Below, piece by piece: positions 20,802 to 31,203 of a DNA stretch of 64,000 nt (position 1 is the stretch's first letter; each line of letters begins with the position of its first letter). The DNA comes from Erwinia persicina (GTDB lineage: Bacteria > Pseudomonadota > Gammaproteobacteria > Enterobacterales > Enterobacteriaceae). The notes below the pieces were generated by a model that did not search any database, was not told the origin of the DNA, and saw only the letters and a program-made list of their open reading frames with translations. A program made the translations under genes and the position numbers. Location: the NCBI RefSeq assembly GCF_014838825.1, contig NZ_JACYMO010000002.1, forward strand, positions 186,001 through 250,000, in the 5' to 3' direction.

Positions 20802-23057
20802 TTACCTGACTACGCCAAACCACTGATGGTACCAACGGTTCATTATTTGTTCTCTTAATCCTTTTACTTGCCAGTAATCAACAAAAAAGTGGGCGCTAAG
20901 CTGGCCGGAAAGCGCCGTATCACGCCATTCAACACCGTATTCAGCATAGCGTTGGATAATTTTTCCGGCGGGCAGACGCCAGGCGCTGTAGCGCGCTGCG
21001 GAGGCCATCGCCACAGAAGCAGAGACGGCGCGCAGGAAGGGGGGCGATGAGGAAGTTTTGCTGCCGTGGTGCGGTACCTGAAGTAAATCGGCCCGCAGGC
21101 CGGCACGCTGTCCGGCAACCAGCTTTAACTCTGCGGGCGCTTCAATATCTCCGGTGAGCAGCACGCGCCATTTCCCATCAGTCACGGTCACCACGCAGGA
21201 CTGATTATTCCCTTCCCGCACTTCTCCTGGCGGCGGCCAGAGGACCTTAAACTGGAGATCCTGCCATCGCCAGTGTACGCCTTTCCGGCAGGGTAAGTGC
21301 CCGGGGCGGGCGAGAGCGCTGCGCACGGTGGCGTCAGGAAACGCCCTCTGCATGCTTTCCAGACCGCCAGTGTGGTCTATATGCCCGTGGCTGAGAATAA
21401 TACCGGTCACGTTTAACCCCTTCCAGGCAAGCCACGGCAGGATCTGGCTGCGTGCAAAATCGCCGCCGGGCCAGCGATTACCTGTGTCGTAAAGTATGGC
21501 TTCTCCGTGGCGGGAGATGACAACGGCCAGCCCGTGCCCGACGTCCAGCATATCAACCCGCCAGCGCGGGGAAGATGCCACCTCGCGCCAGCTGCACAGC
21601 ACCAGCACTGCACTTAACAGAGTCACGGGAGAGGTGCGCCACCAGCCAAAACGCAGGGTTAACATCACCAGCCAGACTGACAGGCTGGCCGCAGCCATGG
21701 TGTGGTCAAGCGCGAACCAGCCGCGGGGGATATGCTGCAGGGGAATAAAGACCAGCGCCAGAGAATGGTTAACCCACTCCCACAGCACATGGTTGATCAC
21801 GGGGATAGGATTCACAACCGTTGCCACCAGGATCAGTGGAACGGTAACGCAGGAAATCAGCGGTACGGCCCACAAGTTAGCCACCAGAGCACTCACACTG
21901 ATGCCATGAAACAGCACGGCCTGAAGCGGCATCAGCAGTAATAACATCCCTGCCTGAAGATGCAGCAGACGCAGCAGCAACCAGCGTTTTTGCCGCGAAA
22001 AACGATGAGGCAGAGGAAAAAAATGATACCAGAGCAGCAGGCCAGCTACGGCCAGGGCTGAAAGCCAAAGACTGTCGGACAGCACGCTCAGCGGGTCAAA
22101 AAAAAGGATGATACCAATACACAGTGCCCATACCTGGCTGCCCTGACAGTTCATTCCCCGCAGGCGGATCCCGCTCCAGACCAGTAATGCCAGAACAGCC
22201 CGCAGCGCAGGTGGATTTCCCCCTGCAAGCCAGCAATAAGCCAGCGCGGCCAGTAACCCGCTGAATACAGGCAGACGGTAACCGATGCACCATGCCGGTA
22301 AACCGAACTGTACCATACGTGCCAGCAGCCAGCCGAAACTGGCAGCAAGCGCAATATGCATGCCGGATATCGCCATAAGGTGTGCGGTACCTGTTTCACG
22401 CAGCAGCTGACTGGTTTCGCGGTCGACCTCCGATCTGTCGCCAAAGGTCAGTGCTGAAATGAGCGCCTGCCGGCTGAGGTTTACCGTGTTTTTTTTCACG
22501 GCCGTCGTCACTTTGTCACGCAGGCTACAGGTTGTGTCCATGACCCGCGCTGACAGCGCCCTTCCGGTCAGTGGGGTATGGTTCGCCAGGGCAAAGCGCT
22601 GACGATCAAAGCCCCCCTCATTTAGCTGCGCGTGAACCGGGCGCAGTGCTAATTGCATCTGCCAGCGTTGTCCGGCACAAAAAGCGGTCTCCTGCGGCTG
22701 GATCCGCAAACGGGCATACAGGGGGGGGAACAGGATCCGGTCCCGAAAGCGCAACAGGCGGACTGTGATTGTTTTACCGTCGGGGTGAACGGCTTCCACC
22801 CGTATATCTGTTTTTACCCGCGACTGCGTTAGCTGCTCAGCCTGGGCCAGCATGGTGCGCCCGACGCTGACAGCACTGATGAAAAGTACCAGAACCAGTG
22901 CCACGTACCTGGCAGCGCGCCAGCCGGACAGCGCCATTAGCAAAGCAACGCACAATGCGGCAAGGTCGAAGGCAGTGCCTGGCAGTTGGGGTAAAAAGCT
23001 TAGCGGCAGCGTCGCCGCTATCACACTCCATGACAGCCGGTTGACGGTCAGAACCAT
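20802..23057 (-). CDS. comEC: ComEC/Rec2-family DNA internalisation protein
   Basis: Polytopic inner-membrane protein of 751 residues (E. coli YcaI/ComEC 754) of the family that forms the channel for transformation DNA. It has an N-terminal OB-like periplasmic domain, a competence domain with many membrane helices (ETGTAHLMAISGMHIA motif), and a C-terminal metallo-beta-lactamase domain with SHGHIDHTGG and TGDIEAPAE. The reading frame is intact. Whether the organism is naturally competent cannot be read from the sequence. It lies upstream of msbA, separated from ihfB by a terminator. Confidence 0.92.
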   Translation of the reverse strand: MVLTVNRLSWSVIAATLPLSFLPQLPGTAFDLAALCVALLMALSGWRAARYVALVLVLFISAVSVGRTMLAQAEQLTQSRVKTDIRVEAVHPDGKTITVRLLRFRDRILFPPLYARLRIQPQETAFCAGQRWQMQLALRPVHAQLNEGGFDRQRFALANHTPLTGRALSARVMDTTCSLRDKVTTAVKKNTVNLSRQALISALTFGDRSEVDRETSQLLRETGTAHLMAISGMHIALAASFGWLLARMVQFGLPAWCIGYRLPVFSGLLAALAYCWLAGGNPPALRAVLALLVWSGIRLRGMNCQGSQVWALCIGIILFFDPLSVLSDSLWLSALAVAGLLLWYHFFPLPHRFSRQKRWLLLRLLHLQAGMLLLLMPLQAVLFHGISVSALVANLWAVPLISCVTVPLILVATVVNPIPVINHVLWEWVNHSLALVFIPLQHIPRGWFALDHTMAAASLSVWLVMLTLRFGWWRTSPVTLLSAVLVLCSWREVASSPRWRVDMLDVGHGLAVVISRHGEAILYDTGNRWPGGDFARSQILPWLAWKGLNVTGIILSHGHIDHTGGLESMQRAFPDATVRSALARPGHLPCRKGVHWRWQDLQFKVLWPPPGEVREGNNQSCVVTVTDGKWRVLLTGDIEAPAELKLVAGQRAGLRADLLQVPHHGSKTSSSPPFLRAVSASVAMASAARYSAWRLPAGKIIQRYAEYGVEWRDTALSGQLSAHFFVDYWQVKGLREQIMNRWYHQWFGVVR

Positions 23058-23219
23058 AGCACCTCCCTGTTGCAGTTATCACCAGTGTGCAGCAATCAGC
23101 ATCAGGGTTCAGGGGGGTTGGAAAGGATCTGGATAATGTCACACAAACTATCGCTGCTGCGGCAACAGGCCAGCAGGCTTTTATGCGATATCCCTCAATC
23201 AGAGGAACTTTTTTCAGGC

Positions 23220-23248
23220 AAAAAAAAACGACACCGGAGTGTCGTTTT
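23220..23248 (-). terminator. Terminator after ihfB
   Basis: AAAACGACAC (23225-23234) pairs perfectly with GTGTCGTTTT (23239-23248); on minus the stem runs into TTTTTTTT. It ends the rpsA-ihfB transcript before comEC. Confidence 0.9.
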
Positions 23249-23275
23249 ATCGATTCATCGCTATACCCTGAGGTA

Positions 23276-23563
23276 TTAACCGCCGTAAATATTGGCGCGA
23301 TCGCGCAGTTCTTTACCAGGCTTGAAGTGTGGAACGTATTTACCTTCCAACTCAACCTTGTCGCCCGTTTTCGGGTTACGCCCGGTACGAGGTGCACGAT
23401 AATGCAAAGAGAAGCTGCCAAATCCCCGGATTTCGATACGCTCGCCGTCTGACAACGTCGTTGCCATATGCTCGAGCATCTCTTTTACCGCATCCTCAAC
23501 GACTTTCGCCGGAATATGAGAGTGCTGGCCGGCAAGTCTTTCAATCAGTTCTGACTTGGTCAT
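23276..23563 (-). CDS. ihfB: Integration host factor beta subunit
   Basis: DNA-bending histone-like protein of 95 residues (E. coli 94); it pairs with IhfA to bend specific sites by over 160 degrees in recombination, replication and transcription. The start [19 protein letters not shown] is conserved. The beta arm carries the intercalating proline in [14 protein letters not shown]. It follows rpsA by about 80 bases, as in E. coli, with a hairpin in the gap. Confidence 0.97.
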   Translation of the reverse strand: MTKSELIERLAGQHSHIPAKVVEDAVKEMLEHMATTLSDGERIEIRGFGSFSLHYRAPRTGRNPKTGDKVELEGKYVPHFKPGKELRDRANIYGG

Positions 23564-23614
23564 GTAACCTCCGGTTTATCCCTGTTAGGAAAAGTTCTGA
23601 CAGTAACGACGGTA

Positions 23615-23636
23615 CAGGGCAGCTTGCGCTGCCCTG
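23615..23636 (-). terminator. Hairpin between rpsA and ihfB
   Basis: Perfect 9-base-pair stem CAGGGCAGC/GCTGCCCTG with a TTGC loop just after the rpsA stop. No T tract follows on minus, so it may act as an RNA-processing or 3'-protecting stem, or as a leaky terminator. Confidence 0.5.
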
Positions 23637-23643
23637 AGAGCGA

Positions 23644-25320
23644 TTACTCGCCTTTAGCTGCTTTGAAAGCTTCAGCCATTGCGCTAGAGAAGTTGCCTTC
23701 TTCCGGTTTAGTCGTATTAACCGTATTGATAGCTTCTTTCTCATCAGCCTGGTCTTTCGCACGAACAGACAGGCTAACAACGCGGTTTTTACGGTCTACA
23801 CCGGTGAACTTAGCTTCAACATCGTCGCCAACGTTCAGAACCAGAGTTGCGTCTTCTACGCGGTCCAGCGATGCTTCAGAAGCACGCAGGTAGCCTTCAA
23901 CGCCGTCTGCCAATTCAACTGTAGCACCTTTAGCGTCAACTGCAGTCACTTTACCGTTAACAATGGCACCTTTCTTGTTCAGAGAGATGTAGTTGTTGAA
24001 CGGATCTTCTGCCAGCTGCTTAACGCCCAGGGAGATGCGCTCGCGCTCTGCGTCAACCTGCAGAACCACAGCAGCGATTTCGTCGCCTTTCTTGTATTCA
24101 CGAACTGCTTCTTCTCCGGTAGCGTTCCAGGAGATGTCAGACAGGTGAACCAGGCCGTCGATGCCGCCGTCCAGGCCGATGAAGATACCGAAGTCAGTGA
24201 TAGACTTGATTTTACCTTCAACACGGTCGCCCTTGTTGTGGGTTTCTGCGAACTGCTGCCATGGGTTGTTTTTGCACTGCTTCAGACCCAGGGAGATACG
24301 ACGACGTTCTTCGTCGATGTCCAGAACCATAACTTCAACAACATCGCCCACGTTAACAACTTTAGATGGGTGAATGTTTTTGTTGGTCCAATCCATTTCA
24401 GAAACGTGTACCAGGCCTTCAACGCCTTCTTCGATTTCAACGAAGCAGCCGTAGTCGGTCAGGTTGGTTACACGACCAGTCAGCTTGGTGCCTTCTGGGT
24501 AACGTTTCGCGATAGCAACCCATGGATCTTCGCCCAGCTGCTTCAGACCCAGAGAAACACGGGTACGCTCGCGGTCGAATTTCAGCACTTTAACAGTGAT
24601 TTCATCGCCAACATTCACGATTTCGCTTGGATGCTTAACGCGTTTCCATGCCATATCAGTGATGTGCAGCAGGCCGTCAACGCCGCCCAGATCAACGAAT
24701 GCACCGTAGTCAGTAAGGTTCTTAACGATACCTTTAACTTCCATGCCTTCCTGCAGGTTTTCCAGCAGCTGATCGCGCTCTGCGCTGTTTTCGGATTCGA
24801 TTACCGCACGACGTGAAACCACCACGTTGTTACGTTTCTGATCCAGCTTGATGACTTTGAACTCAAGCTCTTTGCCTTCCAGGTGCAGCGTATCGCGCAC
24901 TGGACGTACATCTACCAGTGAACCTGGCAGGAACGCACGAATTCCGTTCAGCTCTACGGTGAAGCCGCCTTTCACTTTACCGTTGATAACACCGGTAACA
25001 GTTTCAGCTTCTTCGTAGGCTTTCTCCAGCGTGATCCATGCTTCGTGACGTTTAGCTTTTTCACGAGACAGCAGGGTTTCACCGAAGCCGTCTTCTACTG
25101 CATCCAGAGCAACGTCTACTTCGTCGCCAACCTGAATTTCCAGTTCGCCGGCTGCGTTCTTGAACTGCTCTGCAGGGATTGCAGACTCAGATTTCAGACC
25201 CGCATCAACCAGGACGACGTCTTTGTCGATAGAGACAACAACGCCACGAACGATGGAACCCGGACGGGTTTCGATTGTTTTTAAGGATTCTTCAAATAGT
25301 TCAGCAAAAGATTCAGTCAT
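23644..25320 (-). CDS. rpsA: 30S ribosomal protein S1
   Basis: Largest ribosomal protein, 558 residues (E. coli 557), which binds mRNA leaders and unwinds them for initiation. It has six S1/OB repeats; units 3 to 6 are recognisable by spaced blocks such as [37 protein letters not shown] and [19 protein letters not shown]. The start [14 protein letters not shown] is conserved. The 153-base leader up to cmk is where S1 autoregulation acts in relatives; I could not prove the fold here. Codon use is visibly that of a highly expressed gene. Confidence 0.98.
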   Translation of the reverse strand: MTESFAELFEESLKTIETRPGSIVRGVVVSIDKDVVLVDAGLKSESAIPAEQFKNAAGELEIQVGDEVDVALDAVEDGFGETLLSREKAKRHEAWITLEKAYEEAETVTGVINGKVKGGFTVELNGIRAFLPGSLVDVRPVRDTLHLEGKELEFKVIKLDQKRNNVVVSRRAVIESENSAERDQLLENLQEGMEVKGIVKNLTDYGAFVDLGGVDGLLHITDMAWKRVKHPSEIVNVGDEITVKVLKFDRERTRVSLGLKQLGEDPWVAIAKRYPEGTKLTGRVTNLTDYGCFVEIEEGVEGLVHVSEMDWTNKNIHPSKVVNVGDVVEVMVLDIDEERRRISLGLKQCKNNPWQQFAETHNKGDRVEGKIKSITDFGIFIGLDGGIDGLVHLSDISWNATGEEAVREYKKGDEIAAVVLQVDAERERISLGVKQLAEDPFNNYISLNKKGAIVNGKVTAVDAKGATVELADGVEGYLRASEASLDRVEDATLVLNVGDDVEAKFTGVDRKNRVVSLSVRAKDQADEKEAINTVNTTKPEEGNFSSAMAEAFKAAKGE

Positions 25321-25473
25321 ATTGATAATCTTCAGGATTCTTCAATTTAACGTCCACCTGACATCCTGCCGGGTGGGGTTGTTTCACATGCCCCATGACA
25401 TCCATGTCACAGGGTTAGATAAATCGTTCTGTGAGCAAGGGCTCATACAGAGGTCATTAAGCGTAGCTTATTT

Positions 25474-26157
25474 TTAAGCCAGCGTGAGTTTTTCCCGCGC
25501 ATAATTTAACGCAACTTCAATCACCTCTTCAATCGACATCGTCGTTGAATCAAGGACTAAAGCATCATCTGCCGGCACCAGAGGTGCGATGGCACGATTG
25601 CGATCACGCTCATCACGCTCTTTTATCTCAGATAAAAGGCGCTCAAAGTTAACACTAAAGCCCTTTTCCTGCAACTGTAGCATGCGGCGATGGGCACGCT
25701 CTTCAGAACTCGCATCCAGGAAAATTTTCACCGGCGCATCGGGGAAAACAACCGTTCCCATATCGCGGCCATCGGCAATTAAACCCGGGAAATCACGGAA
25801 AGCGCGCTGACGGCGCAATAAGGCTTCACGCACACGGGGGAACGCTGCCACTTTCGAGGCTGTATTACTGACGTCCTGAGTGCGGATTTCACTGGAGACA
25901 TCTTCTCCCTCCAGGATCACTTCCATTTCGCCATTACTGGATACAAAACGAACATCAAGATGGGCAGCGATCGGCACCAGAGCCTCTTCTGAAGTGATAT
26001 CCACCTGATGATGCAGCGCAGCCAGCGCCAGAACGCGATAAATTGCGCCGGAATCCAACAGGTGCCACTGCAACGACTCGGCCATCGCTTTGCACAAAGT
26101 GCCTTTCCCTGCACCACTTGGGCCATCAATGGTGATCACTGGGGCTATTGCCGTCAT
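25474..26157 (-). CDS. cmk: Cytidylate kinase
   Basis: Phosphorylates CMP and dCMP with ATP in nucleotide salvage; 227 residues, as in E. coli. P-loop GPSGAGKGT near residue 12; substrate-site blocks [15 protein letters not shown] and [12 protein letters not shown] are present. It precedes rpsA on the same strand. The 148-base gap before it, up to aroA, holds no ycaL, which E. coli carries here; it contains a short hairpin around 26180-26206. Confidence 0.97.
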   Translation of the reverse strand: MTAIAPVITIDGPSGAGKGTLCKAMAESLQWHLLDSGAIYRVLALAALHHQVDITSEEALVPIAAHLDVRFVSSNGEMEVILEGEDVSSEIRTQDVSNTASKVAAFPRVREALLRRQRAFRDFPGLIADGRDMGTVVFPDAPVKIFLDASSEERAHRRMLQLQEKGFSVNFERLLSEIKERDERDRNRAIAPLVPADDALVLDSTTMSIEEVIEVALNYAREKLTLA

Positions 26158-26305
26158 GTCGTTCTCCTGTCGGTGGGATGCCGGGGCAACCAGTGCCCGG
26201 GCAAATATCGACGCGCATTATACCCTTCACGCATGAAGCTGCAACTGCGTTGGTCGGTGCACCTTTGTGGCTGATTAGCGGTACACCTAACCAAACAGAG
26301 GCCCG

Positions 26306-27592
26306 CTACGCCAGCTGGCTGATACGACCCAGTTGTTCAAAATAGTCAGGGAACGTTTTGGCCGTGCATTTAGGATCAAGAATAGTCACTGGCGTGGAGG
26401 AAAGTGCCACCAGCGAGAAACACATCGCCATACGGTGGTCATTATAGGTGCCGATTTCAGCAAACTGGATCTGCGCTGGCGGTGTAATACGAATGAAGTC
26501 ATGCCCTTCTTCAACTTCCGCGCCCACTTTGCGAAGCTCAGTGGCCATAGCCGCAAGACGATCCGTCTCTTTCACGCGCCAGTTATAGATATTACGCATC
26601 ACCGTTGTGCCTTTCGCAAACAAGGCGGCCGTTGCAATGGTCATTGCCGCATCCGGGATATGGTTCATATCCAGGTCGATTGCGTTAAGTGTGCCACGCG
26701 TGCAGGCAATAAAATCATCGCCCCACTCCACGCTGGCACCCATTTTTTCCAGCACGTCGGCAAAACGAATATCACCCTGCATGCTGTTGCGTCCGATACC
26801 GGTCACTTTGACCGTACCGCCTTTAATCGCGGCAGCGGCGAGGAAATAAGAGGCAGACGACGCATCGCCTTCAACCAGATATTCACCCGGAGCCTGGTAC
26901 TGCTGCTGGCCGCGGATGTGGAAGGCGCGATACTCTTCATTTTCCACCTGAACGCCAAAGGTTGCCATCAGGTTAAGCGTGATATCGATGTAGGGTTTTG
27001 AAACCAGGTCACCTTTGATCACAATACGGGTATCACTTTCAGCTAAAGGCGCGGTCATCAGCAGTGCTGTCAGGAACTGGCTGGAAACGCTGCCGTCCAC
27101 GGCTACTTCTCCCCCCCTGAATCCCCCTTTCAGGCGCAGCGGCGGATAGTCTGGCTGCTCAAGGTAATCGACCTCAGCGCCTCCCTGACGTAAGGCATCC
27201 ACCAGGTGCCCGATGGGCCGCTCTTTCATGCGAGGTTCACCCGTCAGCACGATATCGTTCGCGCCCAGACACAGCGCCGCCGCCAGTGGACGCATGGCCG
27301 TGCCGGCATTACCGAGAAACAGTTCTATCGGACCTTCCGCCTTCAGTGCCCCCCCCTGACCGACAACTTCACACACCGTGCGGTCGTCAGACAGCGAAAA
27401 ATGTACGCCCAGCGCCTGAAGCGCATTCAGCATGTGGCGGACATCATCACTGTCGAGCAGATTGGTCAGGCGGGTCGTGCCTTTTGCCAGCGCTGCCAGC
27501 AGCAGTGCACGGTTAGACACGCTCTTGGAACCGGGAAGGTTAACGGTACCGTCGACCAGGGCGATAGGTTGTAACGTCAGGGAATCCTGCAT
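26306..27592 (-). CDS. aroA: 5-enolpyruvylshikimate-3-phosphate synthase
   Basis: Sixth step of the shikimate pathway, joining shikimate-3-phosphate and phosphoenolpyruvate; the known target of glyphosate. 428 residues from the ATG giving [20 protein letters not shown] (E. coli 427). The substrate motif [20 protein letters not shown] and the PEP-site [20 protein letters not shown], with the glycine and proline of sensitive class I enzymes, are intact. GGAG lies 12 bases before this ATG; an in-frame ATG three codons upstream is too close to it to be a good start, and longer extensions are not family-like. It follows serC in an operon with a hairpin between. Confidence 0.96.
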   Translation of the reverse strand: MQDSLTLQPIALVDGTVNLPGSKSVSNRALLLAALAKGTTRLTNLLDSDDVRHMLNALQALGVHFSLSDDRTVCEVVGQGGALKAEGPIELFLGNAGTAMRPLAAALCLGANDIVLTGEPRMKERPIGHLVDALRQGGAEVDYLEQPDYPPLRLKGGFRGGEVAVDGSVSSQFLTALLMTAPLAESDTRIVIKGDLVSKPYIDITLNLMATFGVQVENEEYRAFHIRGQQQYQAPGEYLVEGDASSASYFLAAAAIKGGTVKVTGIGRNSMQGDIRFADVLEKMGASVEWGDDFIACTRGTLNAIDLDMNHIPDAAMTIATAALFAKGTTVMRNIYNWRVKETDRLAAMATELRKVGAEVEEGHDFIRITPPAQIQFAEIGTYNDHRMAMCFSLVALSSTPVTILDPKCTAKTFPDYFEQLGRISQLA

Positions 27593-27621
27593 GTGAAACA
27601 TATTCTCCAAAATAATTACGA

Positions 27622-27648
27622 TGAAACCCCGCTGGGCGCGGGGTTTCA
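27622..27648 (-). terminator. Intercistronic hairpin between serC and aroA
   Basis: Perfect 11-base-pair stem TGAAACCCCGC/GCGGGGTTTCA with a 5-base loop, 34 bases after the serC stop. On minus it continues TCGTAATTATTTT, a weak T tract, so it is likely a partial attenuator that tunes aroA relative to serC. Confidence 0.65.
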
Positions 27649-27681
27649 GATGCAAAGCTTACTGCATAGCGCAGATGTACC

Positions 27682-28767
27682 TTAGCCGTGACGACGTTCG
27701 AAGTCGACCATAAAGTCGGTCAGCGTCTTCACACCCTGCAGCGGCATAGCATTGTAAATCGAGGCACGCATCCCACCGACGACACGATGGCCTTTTAATG
27801 CATGTAAGCCCGCCGCAAAAGACTCTTCCAGGAATAGCTGATCCAATGAGGCATCCGCTAACTGGAAAGGCACATTCATACGAGAGCGGTTAGCCGCGGC
27901 TACATCATTACGGTAGAAGCTGCTGTTATCGATGGTGCCATACAGCAGGTCTGCTTTGGCCTGATTACGTTTATCCAGCTCGGCAACACCGCCCTGCTCT
28001 TTCAGCCACTTGAAGACCAGCCCGGAGAGATACCAGGCAAATGTCGGCGGCGTATTAAACATGGATTCGTTTTCGGCCAGCACCTTGTAATCAAGAATGG
28101 AAGGCAGTTCTTTACGCGCCTGTCCCAGCAGGTCTTCACGCACCACGACCAGCGTGAGCCCCGCCGGTCCGATATTTTTCTGCGCACCGGCATACAGCAC
28201 GCCGAAACGATTAACATCAATGGGGGATGACAGAATGGTGGAGGAGAGATCCGCGACCACAACTTTGTCACCAAAGTCAGGCGTTTCCGGAATAGCGATA
28301 CCGTCTATGGTCTCATTCGGGCAGTAATGAACGTAAGCGGCCTCATCAGACAGTGCCCACTGGCTCATTGGGGTAATGCCACGCAGCCCCTCAATGGTCG
28401 TTTTCGCATTAATGACGTTTGGCGTGCAGTATTTCTGCGCCTCTTTCACGGCGCTGGCAGCCCAATAGCCACCATCAATGTAATCCGCTGTCGTATGCTG
28501 GCCCAGCAGGTTCATCGGGATGGCTGCAAACTGCGCCCGCGCACCACCATGACAGAATAAAACTTTATAGTTAGAGGGAATTTTCAGCAGATCGCGAAAA
28601 TCTTTTTCTGCCTCTTCGGCAACCTGAATAAACTCCTTACTACGGTGGCTGATCTCCATCACGGAGGTTCCCAGTCCCTGCCAGTTGCAGAGTTCCTGTT
28701 CAGCGCGACGAAGCACTTCTACCGGCAACATAGCCGGGCCTGAGCTAAAATTGAAAACCTGACTCAT
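27682..28767 (-). CDS. serC: Phosphoserine aminotransferase
   Basis: PLP enzyme of 361 residues (E. coli 362) for serine synthesis (3-phosphohydroxypyruvate to phosphoserine) and pyridoxine synthesis. The start [19 protein letters not shown] follows a GAGGGG site. The PLP lysine lies in [14 protein letters not shown], and [15 protein letters not shown] holds the PLP-binding Asp. It heads the serC-aroA operon, linking serine and aromatic amino acid synthesis. E. coli's ycaP is not present upstream; instead a 309-base gap leads to divergent ycaO. Confidence 0.97.
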   Translation of the reverse strand: MSQVFNFSSGPAMLPVEVLRRAEQELCNWQGLGTSVMEISHRSKEFIQVAEEAEKDFRDLLKIPSNYKVLFCHGGARAQFAAIPMNLLGQHTTADYIDGGYWAASAVKEAQKYCTPNVINAKTTIEGLRGITPMSQWALSDEAAYVHYCPNETIDGIAIPETPDFGDKVVVADLSSTILSSPIDVNRFGVLYAGAQKNIGPAGLTLVVVREDLLGQARKELPSILDYKVLAENESMFNTPPTFAWYLSGLVFKWLKEQGGVAELDKRNQAKADLLYGTIDNSSFYRNDVAAANRSRMNVPFQLADASLDQLFLEESFAAGLHALKGHRVVGGMRASIYNAMPLQGVKTLTDFMVDFERRHG

Positions 28768-29076
28768 TTCCCCTCACCACTTTCAGATCAATCGGTTTTG
28801 ATTCCTCTATCGGTTTTATCACTGCCACCTTCATGCTGCAATGATTTATCCGGGCAGCTGGCCAGTTTACTGCGACCTGCCGCAACAGCTTGTAGGGCAA
28901 ATGCAAAAGCAGACGATATTTTGTGAGGCGTTTTCCCAATAGAAAAACAGACCGGTTCTCTTTTCGCTGAAAAATGGCATTCTTGCCATGATGAAATTAG
29001 CCGTGCCGGATAGCGATTCCGGCAGAAACCCCGTATCATTGCGCGCTTTCCGCACAATCAATCACGAGTGGACAAA
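28768..29076. other. Divergent serC / ycaO control region
   Basis: A 309-base intergenic stretch holding the two divergent promoters. I see no convincing gene; short open frames on minus (28745-29061) lack ribosome sites and family resemblance. No promoter pair was clear enough to call. Confidence 0.5.
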
Positions 29077-30834
29077 ATGACTCAAACTTATATACCAGGC
29101 AAAGACGCCGCGCTGGAAGTTTCCATCGCACGCTTTCAGCAAAAACTGCAGGATCTCGGCTTCAATATTGAAGAGGCCTCCTGGCTGAACCCGGTGCCAA
29201 ATGTCTGGTCAGTCCATATTCGCGACCGCGACTGCCCGCTCTGTTTTACCAACGGTAAAGGTGCCAGTAAAAAAGCTGCTCTGGCCTCTGCGCTGGGCGA
29301 ATACTTTGAACGCTTGTCTACTAACTATTTCTTTGCCGACTTCTGGCTGGGTGAGAAGATCGCCAAGGGCGATTTTGTCCATTACCCTAACGAGAAGTGG
29401 TTCCCGCTGCCGGAAGATGATCAGCTACCGGAGGGGATTCTTGATGCCCGCCTGCGTGAGTTCTATGACCCGGAAAATGAGGTCAGCGCCAGCGATCTGA
29501 TTGATCTTCAGTCAGGCAACGCCGCACGCGGCATTTGTGGCCTGCCGTTTACCCGTCAGTCAGATCAGCAAACCGTTTATATCCCGATGAATATTATCGG
29601 TAACCTGTACGTGTCGAACGGGATGTCTGCTGGTAACACCGCTAACGAAGCGCGCGTTCAGGGGTTGTCTGAGGTATTTGAACGTTACATTAAAAACCGA
29701 ATTATCGCGGAATCCATCAGCCTGCCGCTGATCCCGCAGGATGTATTAAACCGTTATCCGGGCGTTGTCGAGGCTATCGCTTCGCTGGAAGCAGAAGGGT
29801 TCCCTATCTTCTCCTATGATGCTTCCCTGGGCGGTAAATACCCGGTCATCTGCGTGGTGCTGTTTAACCCTGCCAATGGAACCTGTTTTGCTTCATTCGG
29901 TGCGCACCCTGATTTTGGCGTTGCCCTGGAGCGTACCGTCACAGAACTTCTGCAGGGCCGTGGCCTGAAAGATCTGGATGTCTTCACCCCACCCACCTTC
30001 GATGATGAAGAAGTCGCAGAACATGCCAACCTGGAAACACACTTTATCGACTCCAGCGGCCTGATCTCGTGGGATATGTTTAAAGACGATGCAGATTATC
30101 CCTTTGTGGACTGGAGCTTCAAAGGCAGTACAGAAGAAGAGTTTGCCACTCTGATGGCGATCTTCAACGCTGAAGAGCAGGAAGTTTATATCGCCGACTA
30201 CGAGCACCTGGACGTTTATGCGTGCCGCATTATCGTTCCCGGCATGTCAGATATCTATCCGGCCGAAGATTTGCTGCTGGCCAACAACAGCATGGGTGCC
30301 TATCTGCGTGATACGCTGCTCAGTCTGCCAGAAAGCCGTTGGGAAAAAGCAGACTATCTTTCTCTGCTGGAGCAGTTAGATGAAGATGGCCATGACGATT
30401 TCACCCGCGTACGTGAGCTTCTGGGTCTGGCGACGGGTAAAGATAACGGCTGGTACACACTGCGTATCGGTGAGCTGAAAGCGATGCTGGCGCTGGCCGC
30501 AGGCGACCTGGAGCAGGCATTGATCTGGACAGAATGGACAATGGAGTTTAACCAGTCAATCTTTAGTGCGGAGCGTGCCAACTACTATCGCTGCCTGCAA
30601 ACGCTGCTGTTACTGAGCCAGGAAGAAGGCCGCGATCCCCTTCAGTATCATACGGCGTTTGTACGCATGTATGGTCAGGAAGCCGTAGACAATGCTTCTG
30701 CGGCAATCAGCGGTGAAGCACCTTTCTATGGTTTGCAGAGCGTTGACAGCGATCTTAACGCGTTCCCTGCGCATCAGTCTTTGCTGGCGGCTTATGAAAA
30801 ACTGCAGGCGGCTAAACGTCTGTACTGGAAATAA
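29077..30834 (+). CDS. ycaO: YcaO protein, partner of ribosomal S12 methylthiolation
   Basis: ATP-binding YcaO-family protein of 585 residues (E. coli 586). In E. coli it enhances RimO-dependent beta-methylthiolation of ribosomal protein S12; relatives elsewhere cyclodehydrate peptides. The YcaO domain takes up residues 1-400, with conserved blocks GKGASKKAALASALGEYFER, GNTANEARVQGLSEVFERY and a C-terminal TPR-like region to 585. I start at the ATG giving MTQTYIPGKDAALE; a GTG three codons upstream also lies in frame. It stands alone, with no peptide substrate gene nearby, so a housekeeping role fits better than a peptide-modifying cluster. Confidence 0.92.
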   Translation: MTQTYIPGKDAALEVSIARFQQKLQDLGFNIEEASWLNPVPNVWSVHIRDRDCPLCFTNGKGASKKAALASALGEYFERLSTNYFFADFWLGEKIAKGDFVHYPNEKWFPLPEDDQLPEGILDARLREFYDPENEVSASDLIDLQSGNAARGICGLPFTRQSDQQTVYIPMNIIGNLYVSNGMSAGNTANEARVQGLSEVFERYIKNRIIAESISLPLIPQDVLNRYPGVVEAIASLEAEGFPIFSYDASLGGKYPVICVVLFNPANGTCFASFGAHPDFGVALERTVTELLQGRGLKDLDVFTPPTFDDEEVAEHANLETHFIDSSGLISWDMFKDDADYPFVDWSFKGSTEEEFATLMAIFNAEEQEVYIADYEHLDVYACRIIVPGMSDIYPAEDLLLANNSMGAYLRDTLLSLPESRWEKADYLSLLEQLDEDGHDDFTRVRELLGLATGKDNGWYTLRIGELKAMLALAAGDLEQALIWTEWTMEFNQSIFSAERANYYRCLQTLLLLSQEEGRDPLQYHTAFVRMYGQEAVDNASAAISGEAPFYGLQSVDSDLNAFPAHQSLLAAYEKLQAAKRLYWK

Positions 30835-30845
30835 TGCTGCGAGAA

Positions 30846-30872
30846 AAATGACACCGTATCGCTGTGTCATTT
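30846..30872 (+). terminator. Weak terminator after ycaO
   Basis: AAATGACAC pairs with GTGTCATTT just past the ycaO stop. A T-rich but interrupted stretch (CAGATTAATTTTTATTTATTT) follows, so it probably acts together with the stronger hairpin about 70 bases further on. Confidence 0.5.
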
Positions 30873-30916
30873 CAGATTAATTTTTATTTATTTCTGCCAT
30901 ATCATTCGCGGCAGGT

Positions 30917-30953
30917 TAAAAAAAGGTAACGGCGCAGGCTGTTACCTTTTTTA
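30917..30953 (+). terminator. Strong terminator ahead of focA
   Basis: AAAAAAGGTAAC (30919-30930) pairs perfectly with GTTACCTTTTTT (30941-30952) around a short loop. It insulates the focA-pflB control region from ycaO. Confidence 0.88.
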
Positions 30954-31203
30954 TTGTCACAATTACGCTATATTTACTGTGATATGTTCACGCTTCACTT
31001 TATTTCTATTGTGTGAGACTCAAATATTTTTTTAATTATTAAAAAAGTTTTATATGATTAAAAACAGCAAGTTACGCATATTAACCTTATTAAAAACAAG
31101 TCATTAGCAGCTACTTTGCCGGGCCTGTATGATCCACGTCAATTTCTCTCCTATACTCGTTTGCTAGACTTTCCTTGCCGACTACTTTTGAGAGGACGTT
31201 AGT
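30954..31203 (+). promoter_or_regulatory. focA-pflB control region
   Basis: A/T-rich 250 bases without a gene, in the place where E. coli has the multi-promoter FNR/ArcA-controlled region of the pfl operon. It contains poly-A/T tracts (31021-31080) and the FNR-like site listed separately. A TATACT hexamer at 31152-31157 is a candidate -10. Confidence 0.6.
31129..31142 (+). promoter_or_regulatory. FNR-like site upstream of focA
   Basis: ATGAT-CCAC-GTCAA matches the FNR consensus TTGAT-N4-ATCAA at 8 of 10 bases. It is followed after TTTCTCTCC by TATACT. This spacing is the same as I recall from the E. coli pfl promoter, supporting anaerobic activation. Binding is inferred. Confidence 0.6.

Noticed and set aside
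24145-24816. 223-codon plus-strand open frame opposite rpsA
   Set aside because: Shadow of strongly biased rpsA codons.
29077-30834. ycaO as part of a peptide-modifying (thiazole/oxazole) biosynthetic cluster
   Set aside because: No precursor peptide, dehydrogenase or exporter gene nearby; sequence is the housekeeping E. coli type linked to S12 modification.
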